Shown here piece after piece: positions 23,256 through 32,370 of a stretch of 61,112 bases of DNA (position 1 is its first letter; every line of letters starts with the position of its first letter). Under the pieces are notes generated by a model. That model searched no databases. It had not been told where the DNA came from and was given only the letters and a program-made list of their open reading frames with translations. The DNA comes from JBQLZO01 sp052168315 (GTDB lineage: Bacteria; Planctomycetota; Phycisphaerae; Phycisphaerales; UBA1924), in NCBI GenBank assembly GCA_052168315.1, contig JBQLZO010000037.1:1-61112 (forward strand), given 5' to 3'. A program made the position numbers and the translations under genes.

Positions 23256-24650
23256 TCACTCGCCCGGCACCGCGTTCCCCACCCGCGCGAAGAACCCGAT
23301 CAGCGCCTCCGTCGCCAGATCACTCGGCTCGCCCCGTCCGAGGCCGCGCTGGATCGCCTCGCGCTCGCTGTTCCACACCGTCATCCCGTGCGACATCCCC
23401 GGGATCGACACGAACTCACCCCGCCCGGGACGAAGGTTGTTGACGACCTCCACGATCCACTCGTGGTCCCGGCGGTCGCACACATAATCGAACGACCCGT
23501 GGATCGCCATCGCGTGCGCATCGAGCACGCTCCACGCCGACGCCCAGTTGCTCCCGTGCAGCTCCCGGAAGAACGCCGCGCTCCGCCCTGCGGTGATCTG
23601 CGCCGCGCCGGTCAGCCCGAACCGCTCCAGCTCCGGGTGCTTCTCCATGATCTCGCCCGGCGACATGCCCGCGTACAGCAGCAGCGACCAGTACCGCGCG
23701 TACGCATCGGCGATGTCGTTGGCCTGGTCCGGCGTCGAGCCCCGCAGCATCGTCTGCCGGCGCACATTCGCGACCATGTACTCGGTCCACGGCACGAAGC
23801 AGGTCCCGAACACCGCCACACCGGCCACGCCGGGCGAGCCATCGTCCGTCGGCTCGACTGCCAGCAGCGGCGCCTGCAGCCCGCCCAGCGAGATCCCCAC
23901 CAGGAAGATCCGCTCCGGATCGACCAGCGGATGCCGGCGCAGGGCCGCCAGCCCGGCGCGGTAGGCCTGCATCTCCTCGTGGAACCCGTACTCATCGCAC
24001 GATGGACCGCCCGAATCGCCGATCCCCGGCTTCTCCACCAGCAGCACGACATATCCGGCGCGGGCCACATCCTGGATCGTCTTCCCGAGCCCGCGATCCG
24101 AGATTGAGGTCTGGTCGATCGAAGAGCAGGTGATCCCCTGGATAAAGAACACCGCCGGACGCGGCGCCTCAGCGCCCACCGGCGACATCACCACCGTCCG
24201 CACGCTGTATCCGTTCTCCGTCGCGACCTCTCCGTACCGCACCCGCACCCCGGGGAGTTCCAGAACGCGCCCGTCCAGCGTCACCCGCACCGTGGTGCGT
24301 TCCCCCTCGCGCTCGATGAGGAACTCGGCCGTTGCGCCGCCGCCGATCAGCCGCAGTTCCTCGATCAACGCCTCCGGGCCATCGACCGCACGCCCGTTGA
24401 TCGCGAACACGCGATCGCCCGCGCGCATCCCATCCCGCTCGGCCGGCGTGCCCTCGAGCACGCCCTGCACCTCGACACCGCCGCGCTCCGGGTCCCAGTC
24501 GCCCAGCGCCATCCCGACCGACCCCCGGCGCACGAGCGATGGCTCGTCAGGACTGAACGGATCGGATCCCTGCCCGTGCGCGCCGCACGCAAGCACCAGC
24601 ACCATCACCATCGAGAGCATTGACAACGCGACCGTGCGGGAACGAACCAT
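23256..24650 (-). CDS. secreted PDZ-alpha/beta-hydrolase fusion
   Basis: A protein of 464 residues. A signal peptide (1-26, ending AHG) is followed by a PDZ domain at about 43-125 (GTPAERDGMRAGDRVFAING is its carboxylate-loop region) and then an alpha/beta hydrolase fold. The nucleophile elbow is GISLGG with Ser244, the catalytic His is in GMSHGMTVW near the end, and an oxyanion strand (VFFIQGITCSS) is present. The acid is probably in the segment after AIHGSFDYV. PDZ domains bind C-termini or peptides, so the substrate may be proteinaceous or a peptide-anchored ester. The ATG at 24650 follows AGGAGAGG. It stands alone, separated by 361 bases from the ExbB operon. Confidence 0.85.
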   Translation of the reverse strand: MVRSRTVALSMLSMVMVLVLACGAHGQGSDPFSPDEPSLVRRGSVGMALGDWDPERGGVEVQGVLEGTPAERDGMRAGDRVFAINGRAVDGPEALIEELRLIGGGATAEFLIEREGERTTVRVTLDGRVLELPGVRVRYGEVATENGYSVRTVVMSPVGAEAPRPAVFFIQGITCSSIDQTSISDRGLGKTIQDVARAGYVVLLVEKPGIGDSGGPSCDEYGFHEEMQAYRAGLAALRRHPLVDPERIFLVGISLGGLQAPLLAVEPTDDGSPGVAGVAVFGTCFVPWTEYMVANVRRQTMLRGSTPDQANDIADAYARYWSLLLYAGMSPGEIMEKHPELERFGLTGAAQITAGRSAAFFRELHGSNWASAWSVLDAHAMAIHGSFDYVCDRRDHEWIVEVVNNLRPGRGEFVSIPGMSHGMTVWNSEREAIQRGLGRGEPSDLATEALIGFFARVGNAVPGE

Positions 24651-25011
24651 GGCCTCTCCTTCTCGCTTTCGCGGCACCATCCGAGCCAGGGGGATGCGGG
24701 GTCAGCGGGACGCACCTGCAGCGCCCTCGCCCGCGATCGGATGCGCTGCGGAGCGTCGAGTTCCCATGTGACTTGAACGCCCCGCCCACGCCGCGATGCA
24801 ACCGAACGCCCCCGGCACGCCCGTCCCGCCCCCGGCACACCCGCCGTCGCACCCCCGAACACCCCCCCCGACCTCCCCGACCTCCCGACCTCCCGACCTC
24901 CCGACCTCCCGACCCTCGTGACTCCACCCCGGCTCCCCGATCGTCCTCCGGGCCCAAGGCTCCAGCCAGATGCGCCGTCCATGCTCAGCATGCCACGCCC
25001 CGGACACCCCA
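24651..25011 (-). other. intergenic region between the hydrolase and the large lipoprotein gene
   Basis: 361 bases without a gene. It holds the hydrolase promoter region at the left and a five-copy GACCTCCC array (24870-24910) plus a run of eight C near 24862. No hairpin-plus-T terminator for the leftward operon is visible. Confidence 0.6.
24870..24910. repeat. five tandem copies of GACCTCCC
   Basis: Eight-base units repeated five times (the first carries one extra C). On the minus strand, which is the transcript strand of the operon to the right, they read GGGAGGTC and are G-rich. Confidence 0.9.
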
Positions 25012-27798
25012 TCACCCGCCCGGCGAGGGCGATCCCGTTTCGGTATCGGGCTCGGGCGGCGCATCGACCCCGATCCGGGTCGCCACCGCCTCGATCTTCT
25101 CCCGGCACGCCACGCACGCGTCGTACCCCTCCCGCAGCCGGAGCCGGCGGATCTGCCGCTGCACGCCGCTCAGCCGCCGACCGGTCGGATCGCTCGACGC
25201 CTGGCGCTCCAGGATCTCCACCATCCGGGCCCACGCGCGCCACAGCGATGGATCCCGCTCGCCCATCGCGTCCAGCGACTCGACCACGCGCCGGAACGCC
25301 CCGAACGCGGGCGCATCCGCGCCCGCCATGAGGTGGGCCTCGCCGAGCAGCAGCAGCGATGGAATCGACGCCCGCCCATCCGCGTGCAGCCGCTCCAGCG
25401 CCTCGATCGCCGCCGCATGCTCGCCGCCGAGCACAGCGCTCCGGGCGAACTCGAACCGCAGGCCCTCGTGCCAGCCCGTCTCATCGGGCGCGAGCAGCGA
25501 CGCCGCCCGCAGCAGGAACTCCGAGCGCTCCGGAAGCCATGACAACGTCTCGATCGTCGCCGCCCCGGCCTCGGTATCGGGATCTGCGGGGAACGGGCGA
25601 TCGTTGGCATCGATCAGCGATCGTGTCCTCCCGCCAAGGGCCGTGATGATCGCCAGCAGCCGGTCGTGCTCGGGCTCGCCCGGGCGTGTCCGGGCCGCCG
25701 CACCCTCGAGCACCCGCATCGCCCGATCGTGCTGCCGCGCTTCGGCGCTGGCCCTCACGAGCAGCGCCTCCACCTCCTCCAGCGCGGCGGATCGAGCCGG
25801 ATCGCCGGACGCCGCGCCGTCCGCACCGAGCGAGTCGATCGCCATCTCCAGGTCCAGCACCGCATCGTTCGGGCGTCCGAGCGCCAGCCACGCCCGCGCC
25901 CGATGAGCCAGCACCCTGGCGCGATCCATCGGCGACAACCCCCGCGCGCCGCCCGGCGGCTCGAAGGTCAGCAGGTCCGTGCCCCGGCGCTCGGACTGGT
26001 CGGCGACCATCGCCGGCGTGAGCCCCAACTGTTCCACCTCCTCGGGGAACCGCTCGGCCAGCGCCAGTGCCCACGCATCGCCGGACACCAGCGCCTCACG
26101 CAGCGCCAGCCCGTTCGCCTCGCGTCCATCCACGCTGGCCGCGATCTCATCGCACTCGACATACAACGCCCCGAAAAACCCGCGCAGGTCGAACCGCGCC
26201 GGATGGTCGGAGATCCGGTACGCCTGACCATCGCACAGCAGCGCGATCAGCCGCACCCGCAGCGCATCGCGCCGTTCGACCGGGAACGGCGCGGTGTGCG
26301 CCAGGCGCCCCGCTTCCAGCGCGAGCGACCGGTTCCCAGCGCCCTCCGCCAGCGCCATCGCGCGGGCCAGCGCACCGCCGGCTCGATCATCCTCGGGAGC
26401 GATCCGCGTGAACTCGATCAGCCGGCGGGCCGCCGCCTCATCCTCGCCGATCCGCTGCTCCGCCGCGCTCAGGTCGTACACCACATCCGCGCGGATCGAC
26501 CGCGCCGGATCGTCCGTCCGCGATGCCAGTGCGCGGAGCATCTCCACGACCCGCCGCGCGAGCGCTGTGGGCACAGCGCCCGCGCCCCCCGATTCGACCA
26601 CCCGCTCCAGCTCCTGCTGGTACAGCTGCTCGATCCGGGCGATCCGCGCCAGCGCCGCCAGCACCGGGAGTTCCTCCATCGGGATCGACTCGGGAACCAG
26701 CCTCGCCAGCCGGCGCATCGCCAGCACCCGCAGCGACTCGCGGTGCTCGCCCAGCGCGGGCTCATCGAGCGTCCGCGCGTACCCGGAAGCGATGCGATCG
26801 AGCACCCGCGCGCGAAGATCCCGCGATGAGCGGTCCATCCCGCCGCCCGCATCGAGCCGCGCCAGCTCGATCCGCGCGTTCAGGTCCGCCAGCAGCAGCC
26901 GTGCGAACGGGTCGGCGATCGCCCCGCCGGGTGCGGCCTCGGGATCGACCGCGAACGGCGGGCGCTCCGCGATCCGTTCGAGCGCCCGCAGCGCATCGTC
27001 CGGCCCCGCCTCCGCCAGCGTCGCCAGCACAGAACCCGCGCCGATCTGCAGCGTGAGCCGCAGCGCCGGATCCGCCAGCCGCGGGTCGGCCCGGATCGCG
27101 TTCCGGGCATCGAGCAGATGGTCCAGCGCGCCCCGCCCATCGCCCAGCGCCGAGTCCGCGACCGCCAGCAGCACGCCGCGTTCCACCACCGCCCACGGAA
27201 CGCCCGGCTCGATCGCCAGCAACGCCGCCCGGGCCTCGCGCGCCCGCGCCGATCGCTCCGCCGGATCGCCCGACAGCGCGCCCAGCACCAGCGTGCTCCG
27301 CGCGGCCCGCAGCGGGATCAGCATCGCCAGCGCATCCTCCGCCCGCGCGGTTGCGAGTGCTCGGTCCTCACCCTCGGGCCCGGCAGCGCTGGGCAATTCG
27401 CTGGCGCGCCGCAGCGCAGCACTGAGCGCTGCAGCGCTCTCCACGCTCCGATCGATCACCGCCCGCGCACGCTCGCGCGTCCGCGCTGCCTGCGTGTGCC
27501 CCGCGACCCCGAACAACGCGGTGATGTCATCGCCCTGCGATCCCAGCGCGTGCACCGACCGCTCCAGTGGGTCGAGCAGCGCCAGCGCTTGCCCGAGCGA
27601 TGGTTCGTCCCCCTGTTCCTCGCCCTGTTTCTCGCCCTGTTCCTCGCCCTGCCCCGCGCCCGGAACGGCCGCCGCGCACAGCAACACCCCCTGCGCGGGC
27701 AGCGCGATGCCGGAGAAGCCCGAACCGCCCGCGCATCCGCACACCCACGCGATGCCGATGCCCGCGGTCAAGAGTCGCACCTGGTTCGCGCGGTTCAT
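25012..27798 (-). CDS. large putative lipoprotein of the ExbB/ExbD operon
   Basis: The protein is 928 residues long. It starts with a short hydrophobic signal ending VCGC (Cys22 as the likely lipid site). After a Gly/Glu/Gln stretch near 50-65 (three units of EEQG-like, encoded by a 12-base tandem repeat), the protein is almost entirely alpha-helical, with many Arg-Ala-Leu pairs. The pattern is reminiscent of degenerate TPR or solenoid repeats. A CVAC pair (CxxC) lies near the C-terminus, within YDACVACREK. I find no catalytic motif. Its start overlaps the stop of exbD by ATGA, so it is the last member of the operon and probably part of the same energised envelope machine. Confidence 0.75.
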   Translation of the reverse strand: MNRANQVRLLTAGIGIAWVCGCAGGSGFSGIALPAQGVLLCAAAVPGAGQGEEQGEKQGEEQGDEPSLGQALALLDPLERSVHALGSQGDDITALFGVAGHTQAARTRERARAVIDRSVESAAALSAALRRASELPSAAGPEGEDRALATARAEDALAMLIPLRAARSTLVLGALSGDPAERSARAREARAALLAIEPGVPWAVVERGVLLAVADSALGDGRGALDHLLDARNAIRADPRLADPALRLTLQIGAGSVLATLAEAGPDDALRALERIAERPPFAVDPEAAPGGAIADPFARLLLADLNARIELARLDAGGGMDRSSRDLRARVLDRIASGYARTLDEPALGEHRESLRVLAMRRLARLVPESIPMEELPVLAALARIARIEQLYQQELERVVESGGAGAVPTALARRVVEMLRALASRTDDPARSIRADVVYDLSAAEQRIGEDEAAARRLIEFTRIAPEDDRAGGALARAMALAEGAGNRSLALEAGRLAHTAPFPVERRDALRVRLIALLCDGQAYRISDHPARFDLRGFFGALYVECDEIAASVDGREANGLALREALVSGDAWALALAERFPEEVEQLGLTPAMVADQSERRGTDLLTFEPPGGARGLSPMDRARVLAHRARAWLALGRPNDAVLDLEMAIDSLGADGAASGDPARSAALEEVEALLVRASAEARQHDRAMRVLEGAAARTRPGEPEHDRLLAIITALGGRTRSLIDANDRPFPADPDTEAGAATIETLSWLPERSEFLLRAASLLAPDETGWHEGLRFEFARSAVLGGEHAAAIEALERLHADGRASIPSLLLLGEAHLMAGADAPAFGAFRRVVESLDAMGERDPSLWRAWARMVEILERQASSDPTGRRLSGVQRQIRRLRLREGYDACVACREKIEAVATRIGVDAPPEPDTETGSPSPGG

Positions 27799-28379
27799 GG
27801 CGCTGCCTCCGGATTCGAGGTCTCCGGGTCCTCGAGCTGGATCGACTCGTACCCCGCCAGGCTCAGCGCGTTCACCAGCGCCAGCGCGTGCGCCCACCGC
27901 GTGCTGGGCGATGGGATGACCACGAACGGCTGGTCCGCTCCGAGCAGCCGGTCGAAGGCCCGCTCGGCCGTGGCCCGGAACCCGTCGAGGTCCTCCGAGC
28001 CTTCGAACACCGGTGAGTCGGTGCTGATCGCGATGGCGCTGTCCGCATCATCGCCATGCCCCACCGTGCGGATCCGGACCGTGATCGGGCGCTCCGGCAG
28101 CGCGAACGGGTCCGCCTCAACCGTGTCGCCCCCCAGCGCGTTCCGCGTCACGAACGATGACTCATCGGGACGGAACTCCGCGATGAGCATGAAGTAGATC
28201 AGCAGCAGGAACACGATGTCGATCATCGCGGCCATGTTCAGCCGGATGCCATCGGAGCCCGCGATCCGCAGCATCGGATGGGCCCGCCGCCGCCGCGCCC
28301 GACCGGCCAGCCGAGCACGGCGCGCCAGCCGCCTGGCCCGCTCCGCGCCATCACCTGATCTCAACGCGCCTCGCGTCAT
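27795..28379 (-). CDS. ExbD/TolR-family protein (second copy)
   Basis: ExbD/TolR proteins are single-helix subunits that work with ExbB/TolQ to couple the proton gradient to envelope work. The protein has 194 residues with an unusual Arg-rich cytoplasmic N-terminus of about 45 residues. A membrane helix (AAMIDIVFLLLIYFMLIAEF, about 50-69) contains the conserved Asp (Asp54 in MIDIVF) that carries protons. The periplasmic domain follows. Both ends overlap neighbours by ATGA: the upstream exbD and the downstream lipoprotein gene. The long basic N-terminus is not typical and may bind nucleic acid or phospholipid heads. Confidence 0.9.
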   Translation of the reverse strand: MTRGALRSGDGAERARRLARRARLAGRARRRRAHPMLRIAGSDGIRLNMAAMIDIVFLLLIYFMLIAEFRPDESSFVTRNALGGDTVEADPFALPERPITVRIRTVGHGDDADSAIAISTDSPVFEGSEDLDGFRATAERAFDRLLGADQPFVVIPSPSTRWAHALALVNALSLAGYESIQLEDPETSNPEAAP

Positions 28380-28969
28380 GGAGCACCCCCCTCCGGGGCG
28401 TCGCGCCCCGCGCGACGAAGCCGCGCTGCGTCCGATTCATCCAGCGTCATCAGGTGCACGGATCCGATCCCCGCCCGCCGGACGAGATCCATCGCGTGGT
28501 GGGCCACCGAGTACCGCTCGCCCGCGCTGGCCCGCAGCAGCACCTCCAGCGGCGGGCCCGAGCCGCCCGCCTCCCGTGCCGCCGTGGCGCGGAGCACCTC
28601 CACCAGCCGCGTTTCCTCCTGCGCACCGGGCGCGAACGCCAGCCCGCCCGCGATGTACAGCGCCCCCAGACGCACCCGATCCTCGAGCGGCACCACATTC
28701 AGCACCAGCCGCCCATCCTCGAGCACCGGCGCCGCCGCCGATGGCTCGAACGCGGGAAGCTCAAGCTCGACGATCTGCTGCCGCGTGATCTGCGCCACCA
28801 GCATGAAGAAGATGATCAGCAGGAAGACGACATCGATCATCGGGGTCATCGTCGCGCCCGCGACGATCGGCGCACCCTCAGCGCGGGAACCGCGCACTCG
28901 GGCGCGACCGCGCACCCCGGCACCCGGCGTCGTGTGCGGCGGCTGTGCTGTTCCGCTCTGCGTGTCCAT
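28376..28969 (-). CDS. ExbD/TolR-family protein (first copy)
   Basis: A 197-residue protein with the same plan: a basic N-terminus of about 38 residues, a helix (PMIDVVFLLIIFFMLVAQI near 43-61) with the conserved Asp in MIDVVF, then a periplasmic domain. It follows the exbB-like gene by 23 bases and overlaps the second exbD by ATGA. The two ExbD paralogues differ clearly in their periplasmic halves, so they probably form a hetero-pair on one ExbB pentamer rather than being recent duplicates. Confidence 0.9.
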   Translation of the reverse strand: MDTQSGTAQPPHTTPGAGVRGRARVRGSRAEGAPIVAGATMTPMIDVVFLLIIFFMLVAQITRQQIVELELPAFEPSAAAPVLEDGRLVLNVVPLEDRVRLGALYIAGGLAFAPGAQEETRLVEVLRATAAREAGGSGPPLEVLLRASAGERYSVAHHAMDLVRRAGIGSVHLMTLDESDAARLRRAGRDAPEGGAP

Positions 28970-28992
28970 GTGTCCCGCCGAGGAGGTGTGGT

Positions 28993-29889
28993 TCAGGTGC
29001 CCTGGAGTGCCCCATCCGCCCGCTCCCGATCGCGTCCGAGCGATCCACCGGTCGCCGCCCCATCCGCCCCCGCCAGCCGCTCGATCGTGCGCTCGACGAT
29101 CCGCAGCGCCGCGAAGGTGCGCGCATCGATCGCGTTGCGGATCAGCGCGTGACCCGCCAGCGCCGGGATCGCGACGACCAGGCCCCAGAAGGTCGTGGTC
29201 AGGGCCGTGCCGATCCCCGCGGCCAGCCCGACCGGATCCGGTGACCCGCCCGACACCACAATCTCGCGGAACGCCAGGATCATCCCGTACACCGTCCCGA
29301 ACAGCCCGATCATCGGCGCGATGTTCCCGATCACGCTCAGCGGCTCGATGCTCCGCAGCCGCTGCACCGTCAGTTCATCCAGCCGGTCCTCCGCCGCGTG
29401 CAGCATCGCGTCCTGCCCCAGCCGCTGCGCATCCAGCGCGGCCTCCATCGATGCCGCCAGCACCGACGCATCGCCCGCGATCCGCGACCGCACGCCCTCG
29501 GCTCCGCCCGCGCCCGCTCCGGGCAACGCATCGCCCAGCGCCTTGGGCGCGATCCGGTCGCGGCGGTTCTCCAGCAGCATCGCACCCAGGATCCCCAGGC
29601 ACGCCACCGACATCGCCATCAGCAGCCAGATGATCCCGCTCCCCAGCCACTCCACGCTCCCCGTGACCGGATGCCGCTGGATGAAGAACGCCTCGGCCAG
29701 CGAGGTCCGCACCGGTGCGGGCGAGGCGCTCGCGTGCTGGCACAGGAACAGCGCGCCCGCAGCGCCCGCCATCCACGCGCGCCGCAGGCGCACTCGGGCG
29801 GAGCGCCATCGGCCCGCGCTGGTTCGGATCATCGGAATGGGTTCGAGCATGCGCGGTGCCGCTTTCTGTGCGAGTTGGGTCGGGATCAT
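28993..29889 (-). CDS. ExbB/TolQ/MotA-family proton channel protein
   Basis: A 298-residue protein with three membrane segments (about 82-104, 180-205 and 228-250), the ExbB/TolQ pattern. The conserved region between helices 2 and 3 (NIAPMIGLFGTVYGMILAF and LTTTFWGLVVAIPAL) is clear. An N-terminal signal-like segment of about 55 residues precedes the first helix, as in many planctomycete ExbB proteins. Starts at 29889, 29850 or 29832 are all possible; I use the first. It is 12 bases after the VWA membrane protein gene and 23 before exbD. With two ExbD subunits it should form a proton-driven motor. Confidence 0.9.
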   Translation of the reverse strand: MIPTQLAQKAAPRMLEPIPMIRTSAGRWRSARVRLRRAWMAGAAGALFLCQHASASPAPVRTSLAEAFFIQRHPVTGSVEWLGSGIIWLLMAMSVACLGILGAMLLENRRDRIAPKALGDALPGAGAGGAEGVRSRIAGDASVLAASMEAALDAQRLGQDAMLHAAEDRLDELTVQRLRSIEPLSVIGNIAPMIGLFGTVYGMILAFREIVVSGGSPDPVGLAAGIGTALTTTFWGLVVAIPALAGHALIRNAIDARTFAALRIVERTIERLAGADGAATGGSLGRDRERADGALQGT

Positions 29890-29901
29890 GTGAACCGAAG
29901 A

Positions 29902-30939
29902 TCACTCCATGCCAAGCGATTCACGGCTGACGAACACGAGCGCATCCCGCCCGCCGTGCGAATCGGCGATGGCGGTCAGCAGCCCGGACGCATCCGGATT
30001 GAGAAACTGGACAACCTTGATCGGGACCTGACGCCGGTCGGTGCGGGCATCGACGGGATTGAGGACCTCAAGCTCCGCCAGGATCGCGCGGGTCTCGCCC
30101 TCCGCCGCGCCCGGGTCCCGGGCCGCGTTGTCGCCCGCCGAGAGCAGGAACACAACATCCGGGCGCAGCGCCAATGCCTTGCGCAGCGCCTCGATCGGCG
30201 TCGCCCGACCGCCGGGGATCAGCGAGTCCAGCCACGCGGCGGTCGAGCGCTTGTTCTCGGTGGTCGCCCGCAGCATCCGGAGGGCCGAGACGCCCGGATC
30301 GATGTCCGGATGCGGCGTCCAGTCCGCACCGCTCCCGGAGAAAGTCACCACCTGGTACTGCTGCACCGGTGTGAGCCGCTCGATCGACGCGAGCAGTTCC
30401 CGCTGCACGATCGGCATCGTCGTGAGCATCGAGCCCGTCGCATCGACGACATACACGATCGACTCCGCGTTCGACGACCGGACCCCGAGGAACCGGATGT
30501 CCGGAACCCGCCGCTGCAGCGCCAGCGTGGCCCCCGAGACCGCGGGCGCCGGCATTGGCAGCGTTGGCTCGACGCCGGAACCCAGCAGCATCGCGCGCGG
30601 CGGCGGCTCGCTCCCCAGGGGCTCCGGCGCCGACAACGCCAGCGGCGCGATCGGCGCAGATCCCGCATCGGTCGCAGGCGCACCGGTCTCCGGCGGCGCG
30701 CTGGCGATCGGCGCTGCCCCAGGCGCGCCCAGCCCGGGATCGAAGAACGAGGCGATCGGCGGCGGGCGATCCGGCTCCGGCATCGTCACGATCCACCCCA
30801 CGAAGAACCCCCCGACCACGACCGCCAGGTGCGCCAGCGCCGACATCGCGAACCCGAACGCGCTGGAACGACGATCGCGCGAGCGCAGCGCCCGCCCGGG
30901 AGAACGCCGCGCCTCGGATGATCGTCGATCCGTGCCCAT
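29902..30939 (-). CDS. TonB-like membrane protein with a C-terminal VWA domain
   Basis: The protein is 345 residues long. Its plan copies TonB: a short basic cytoplasmic tail, one helix (about 28-52), then a Pro/Ala-rich spacer of about 75 residues. The C-terminal domain, however, is a von Willebrand A fold (about 160-345) with a MIDAS-type DATGS at 166-170, not a TonB domain. It lies directly before the exbB-like gene. In known Ton systems, the ExbB/ExbD motor drives TonB through its helix; here a VWA domain would be the part presented to the envelope. Ligand unknown. The last three residues (LGME) are the authentic end. Confidence 0.85.
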   Translation of the reverse strand: MGTDRRSSEARRSPGRALRSRDRRSSAFGFAMSALAHLAVVVGGFFVGWIVTMPEPDRPPPIASFFDPGLGAPGAAPIASAPPETGAPATDAGSAPIAPLALSAPEPLGSEPPPRAMLLGSGVEPTLPMPAPAVSGATLALQRRVPDIRFLGVRSSNAESIVYVVDATGSMLTTMPIVQRELLASIERLTPVQQYQVVTFSGSGADWTPHPDIDPGVSALRMLRATTENKRSTAAWLDSLIPGGRATPIEALRKALALRPDVVFLLSAGDNAARDPGAAEGETRAILAELEVLNPVDARTDRRQVPIKVVQFLNPDASGLLTAIADSHGGRDALVFVSRESLGME

Positions 30940-30957
30940 TGCCCGATTGTTGCAGGT

Positions 30958-32370
30958 TCAGGCCCGCAGCGCCGCCCCCAGCGCCACCAGCCCCTGCTCA
31001 AGGTTCACATTCGCCGAAAGCCGGCGCTCGCCCGTCTGGATCGAATCGACCACCCCCAGCATCCGATGCAGCGCCGCCGACCGCCTGAGCGATTCGCCCG
31101 GGCCCGCCCGGTCGATCACCCGCCGGACCCCATCGTCGGCCCGCTCGCCCAGCAGCACGATCAGGTGCCGGATCGCCTCCAGGTTCGCGGCCTCCTTTGA
31201 CCGGTTCTCCCCGCGCCCGCGCTTCACATGCGCCTTGGCCCACTCGTCCACCAGCACCTTCATCGTCATGCCGATCTCGTACCCGCCCGCCTGCCCGCGG
31301 AACAGCGGGTCCAGCGCCAGATGCCAGTCGTACAGACGCGTGATCGCCGCATCCAGCAACCGACCCGGCGAGCCCGCGCTGAAGTGCGTCAGCCAGTCCA
31401 GTTCCCCCGAGGATGGCCCGCCCCGCGCCCGCTCCAGCAGCGCCGCATCCGATTTCTCCAGCGCCTTCAGCGCCGCCTCCGGAAGCTCATCGAGGAACGC
31501 GACGAAGTCCGCCCCCTTCGATCGTTCCAGCACATCCGTCAGCGCCTCGTAGTACTTCCGCTTCGGGGCCGAGAGCGTGCCCTTGCCGCCCTTGGCCCGC
31601 TCCCGGGCGTCTTCCGCGTACGCGCTGTCCATCTCGCTCCGGATCGCGGCCACGCCGTTGCGCAGCTCATCGCCCACGAGCGAGGCGATCCGCGACCGCA
31701 CGCCCATGCGCTCCATCCACCCGCGCATGTCCTCATCCGAGAGCAGCCCGAACGCAACCCGCTGGCACCGCGAACGCACCGTCGGGATCAGCCGCCCCTC
31801 GTTGCTCGTCACAAGGATGATCACCGATCCCGCCGGCGGCTCCTCCAGCGTCTTCAGCAGGGAAGCCTGGTTCGGCGCGTGCCGCGTCGACCGATCGAGC
31901 AGCTCGGCCTCGTCGATGATGAACGCCTTGCTGATCAGCCCGCCATCCCGCCGAACCGGCGCCCGGGCGATCGGCTGGAGCAGGAACCGGTCGACCACCG
32001 GCTTCGGGATCGTCGAGAGCACCCGGCTGCGGACGCTCGAATCATCGCTGAACCGCGCCAGCTCCTTCCGGATGATGTGCAGATCCGGGTGCGCCCCGCG
32101 GTCGAGCAGCGAGCGGGCCTCGGAGCCGCGATCCCCCGGCAGCGCCTCCACGACCCGCCCATCCTCGATCCGTGTGTCGGGATCGAGCAGCGCCGCCGCG
32201 AACGCCGTCGCGGCCGTGAATTTCCCCACGCCCTTGGGCCCGGAGAAGATCCACGCGTGGTGGACGCGCCCGGAGGCGACCGCCGAATTCAGCGTTGCGA
32301 TCGCGCGGTCCTGCCCGAGGATGTCCGTCAGCCGCGCTGCGCCCCCGCCTTGCGTTCCTGCCTCGCTCAT
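30958..32370 (-). CDS. holB: DNA polymerase III delta-prime-like clamp-loader subunit
   Basis: The protein has 470 residues and starts with an ATPase core: Walker A GPKGVGKFT at 44-52, a Walker B/DEAE-like stretch (IIDEAELLD), and the SRC motif (RSRCQRVAF, near 220). These make it a delta-prime or DnaX-family clamp loader. The zinc-module cysteines that normally follow Walker A in delta-prime are absent: only HPDLHIIRKE remains in that place. The C-terminal half is longer than usual, Lys/Arg rich. The stop of the aminotransferase overlaps its start, and it is followed at 18 bases by the VWA gene, an odd pairing of replication and envelope functions. Confidence 0.85.
   Translation of the reverse strand: MSEAGTQGGGAARLTDILGQDRAIATLNSAVASGRVHHAWIFSGPKGVGKFTAATAFAAALLDPDTRIEDGRVVEALPGDRGSEARSLLDRGAHPDLHIIRKELARFSDDSSVRSRVLSTIPKPVVDRFLLQPIARAPVRRDGGLISKAFIIDEAELLDRSTRHAPNQASLLKTLEEPPAGSVIILVTSNEGRLIPTVRSRCQRVAFGLLSDEDMRGWMERMGVRSRIASLVGDELRNGVAAIRSEMDSAYAEDARERAKGGKGTLSAPKRKYYEALTDVLERSKGADFVAFLDELPEAALKALEKSDAALLERARGGPSSGELDWLTHFSAGSPGRLLDAAITRLYDWHLALDPLFRGQAGGYEIGMTMKVLVDEWAKAHVKRGRGENRSKEAANLEAIRHLIVLLGERADDGVRRVIDRAGPGESLRRSAALHRMLGVVDSIQTGERRLSANVNLEQGLVALGAALRA

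Noticed and set aside
24870..24910. CRISPR array
   Set aside because: The repeats are only eight bases, contiguous, with no spacers and no cas genes.
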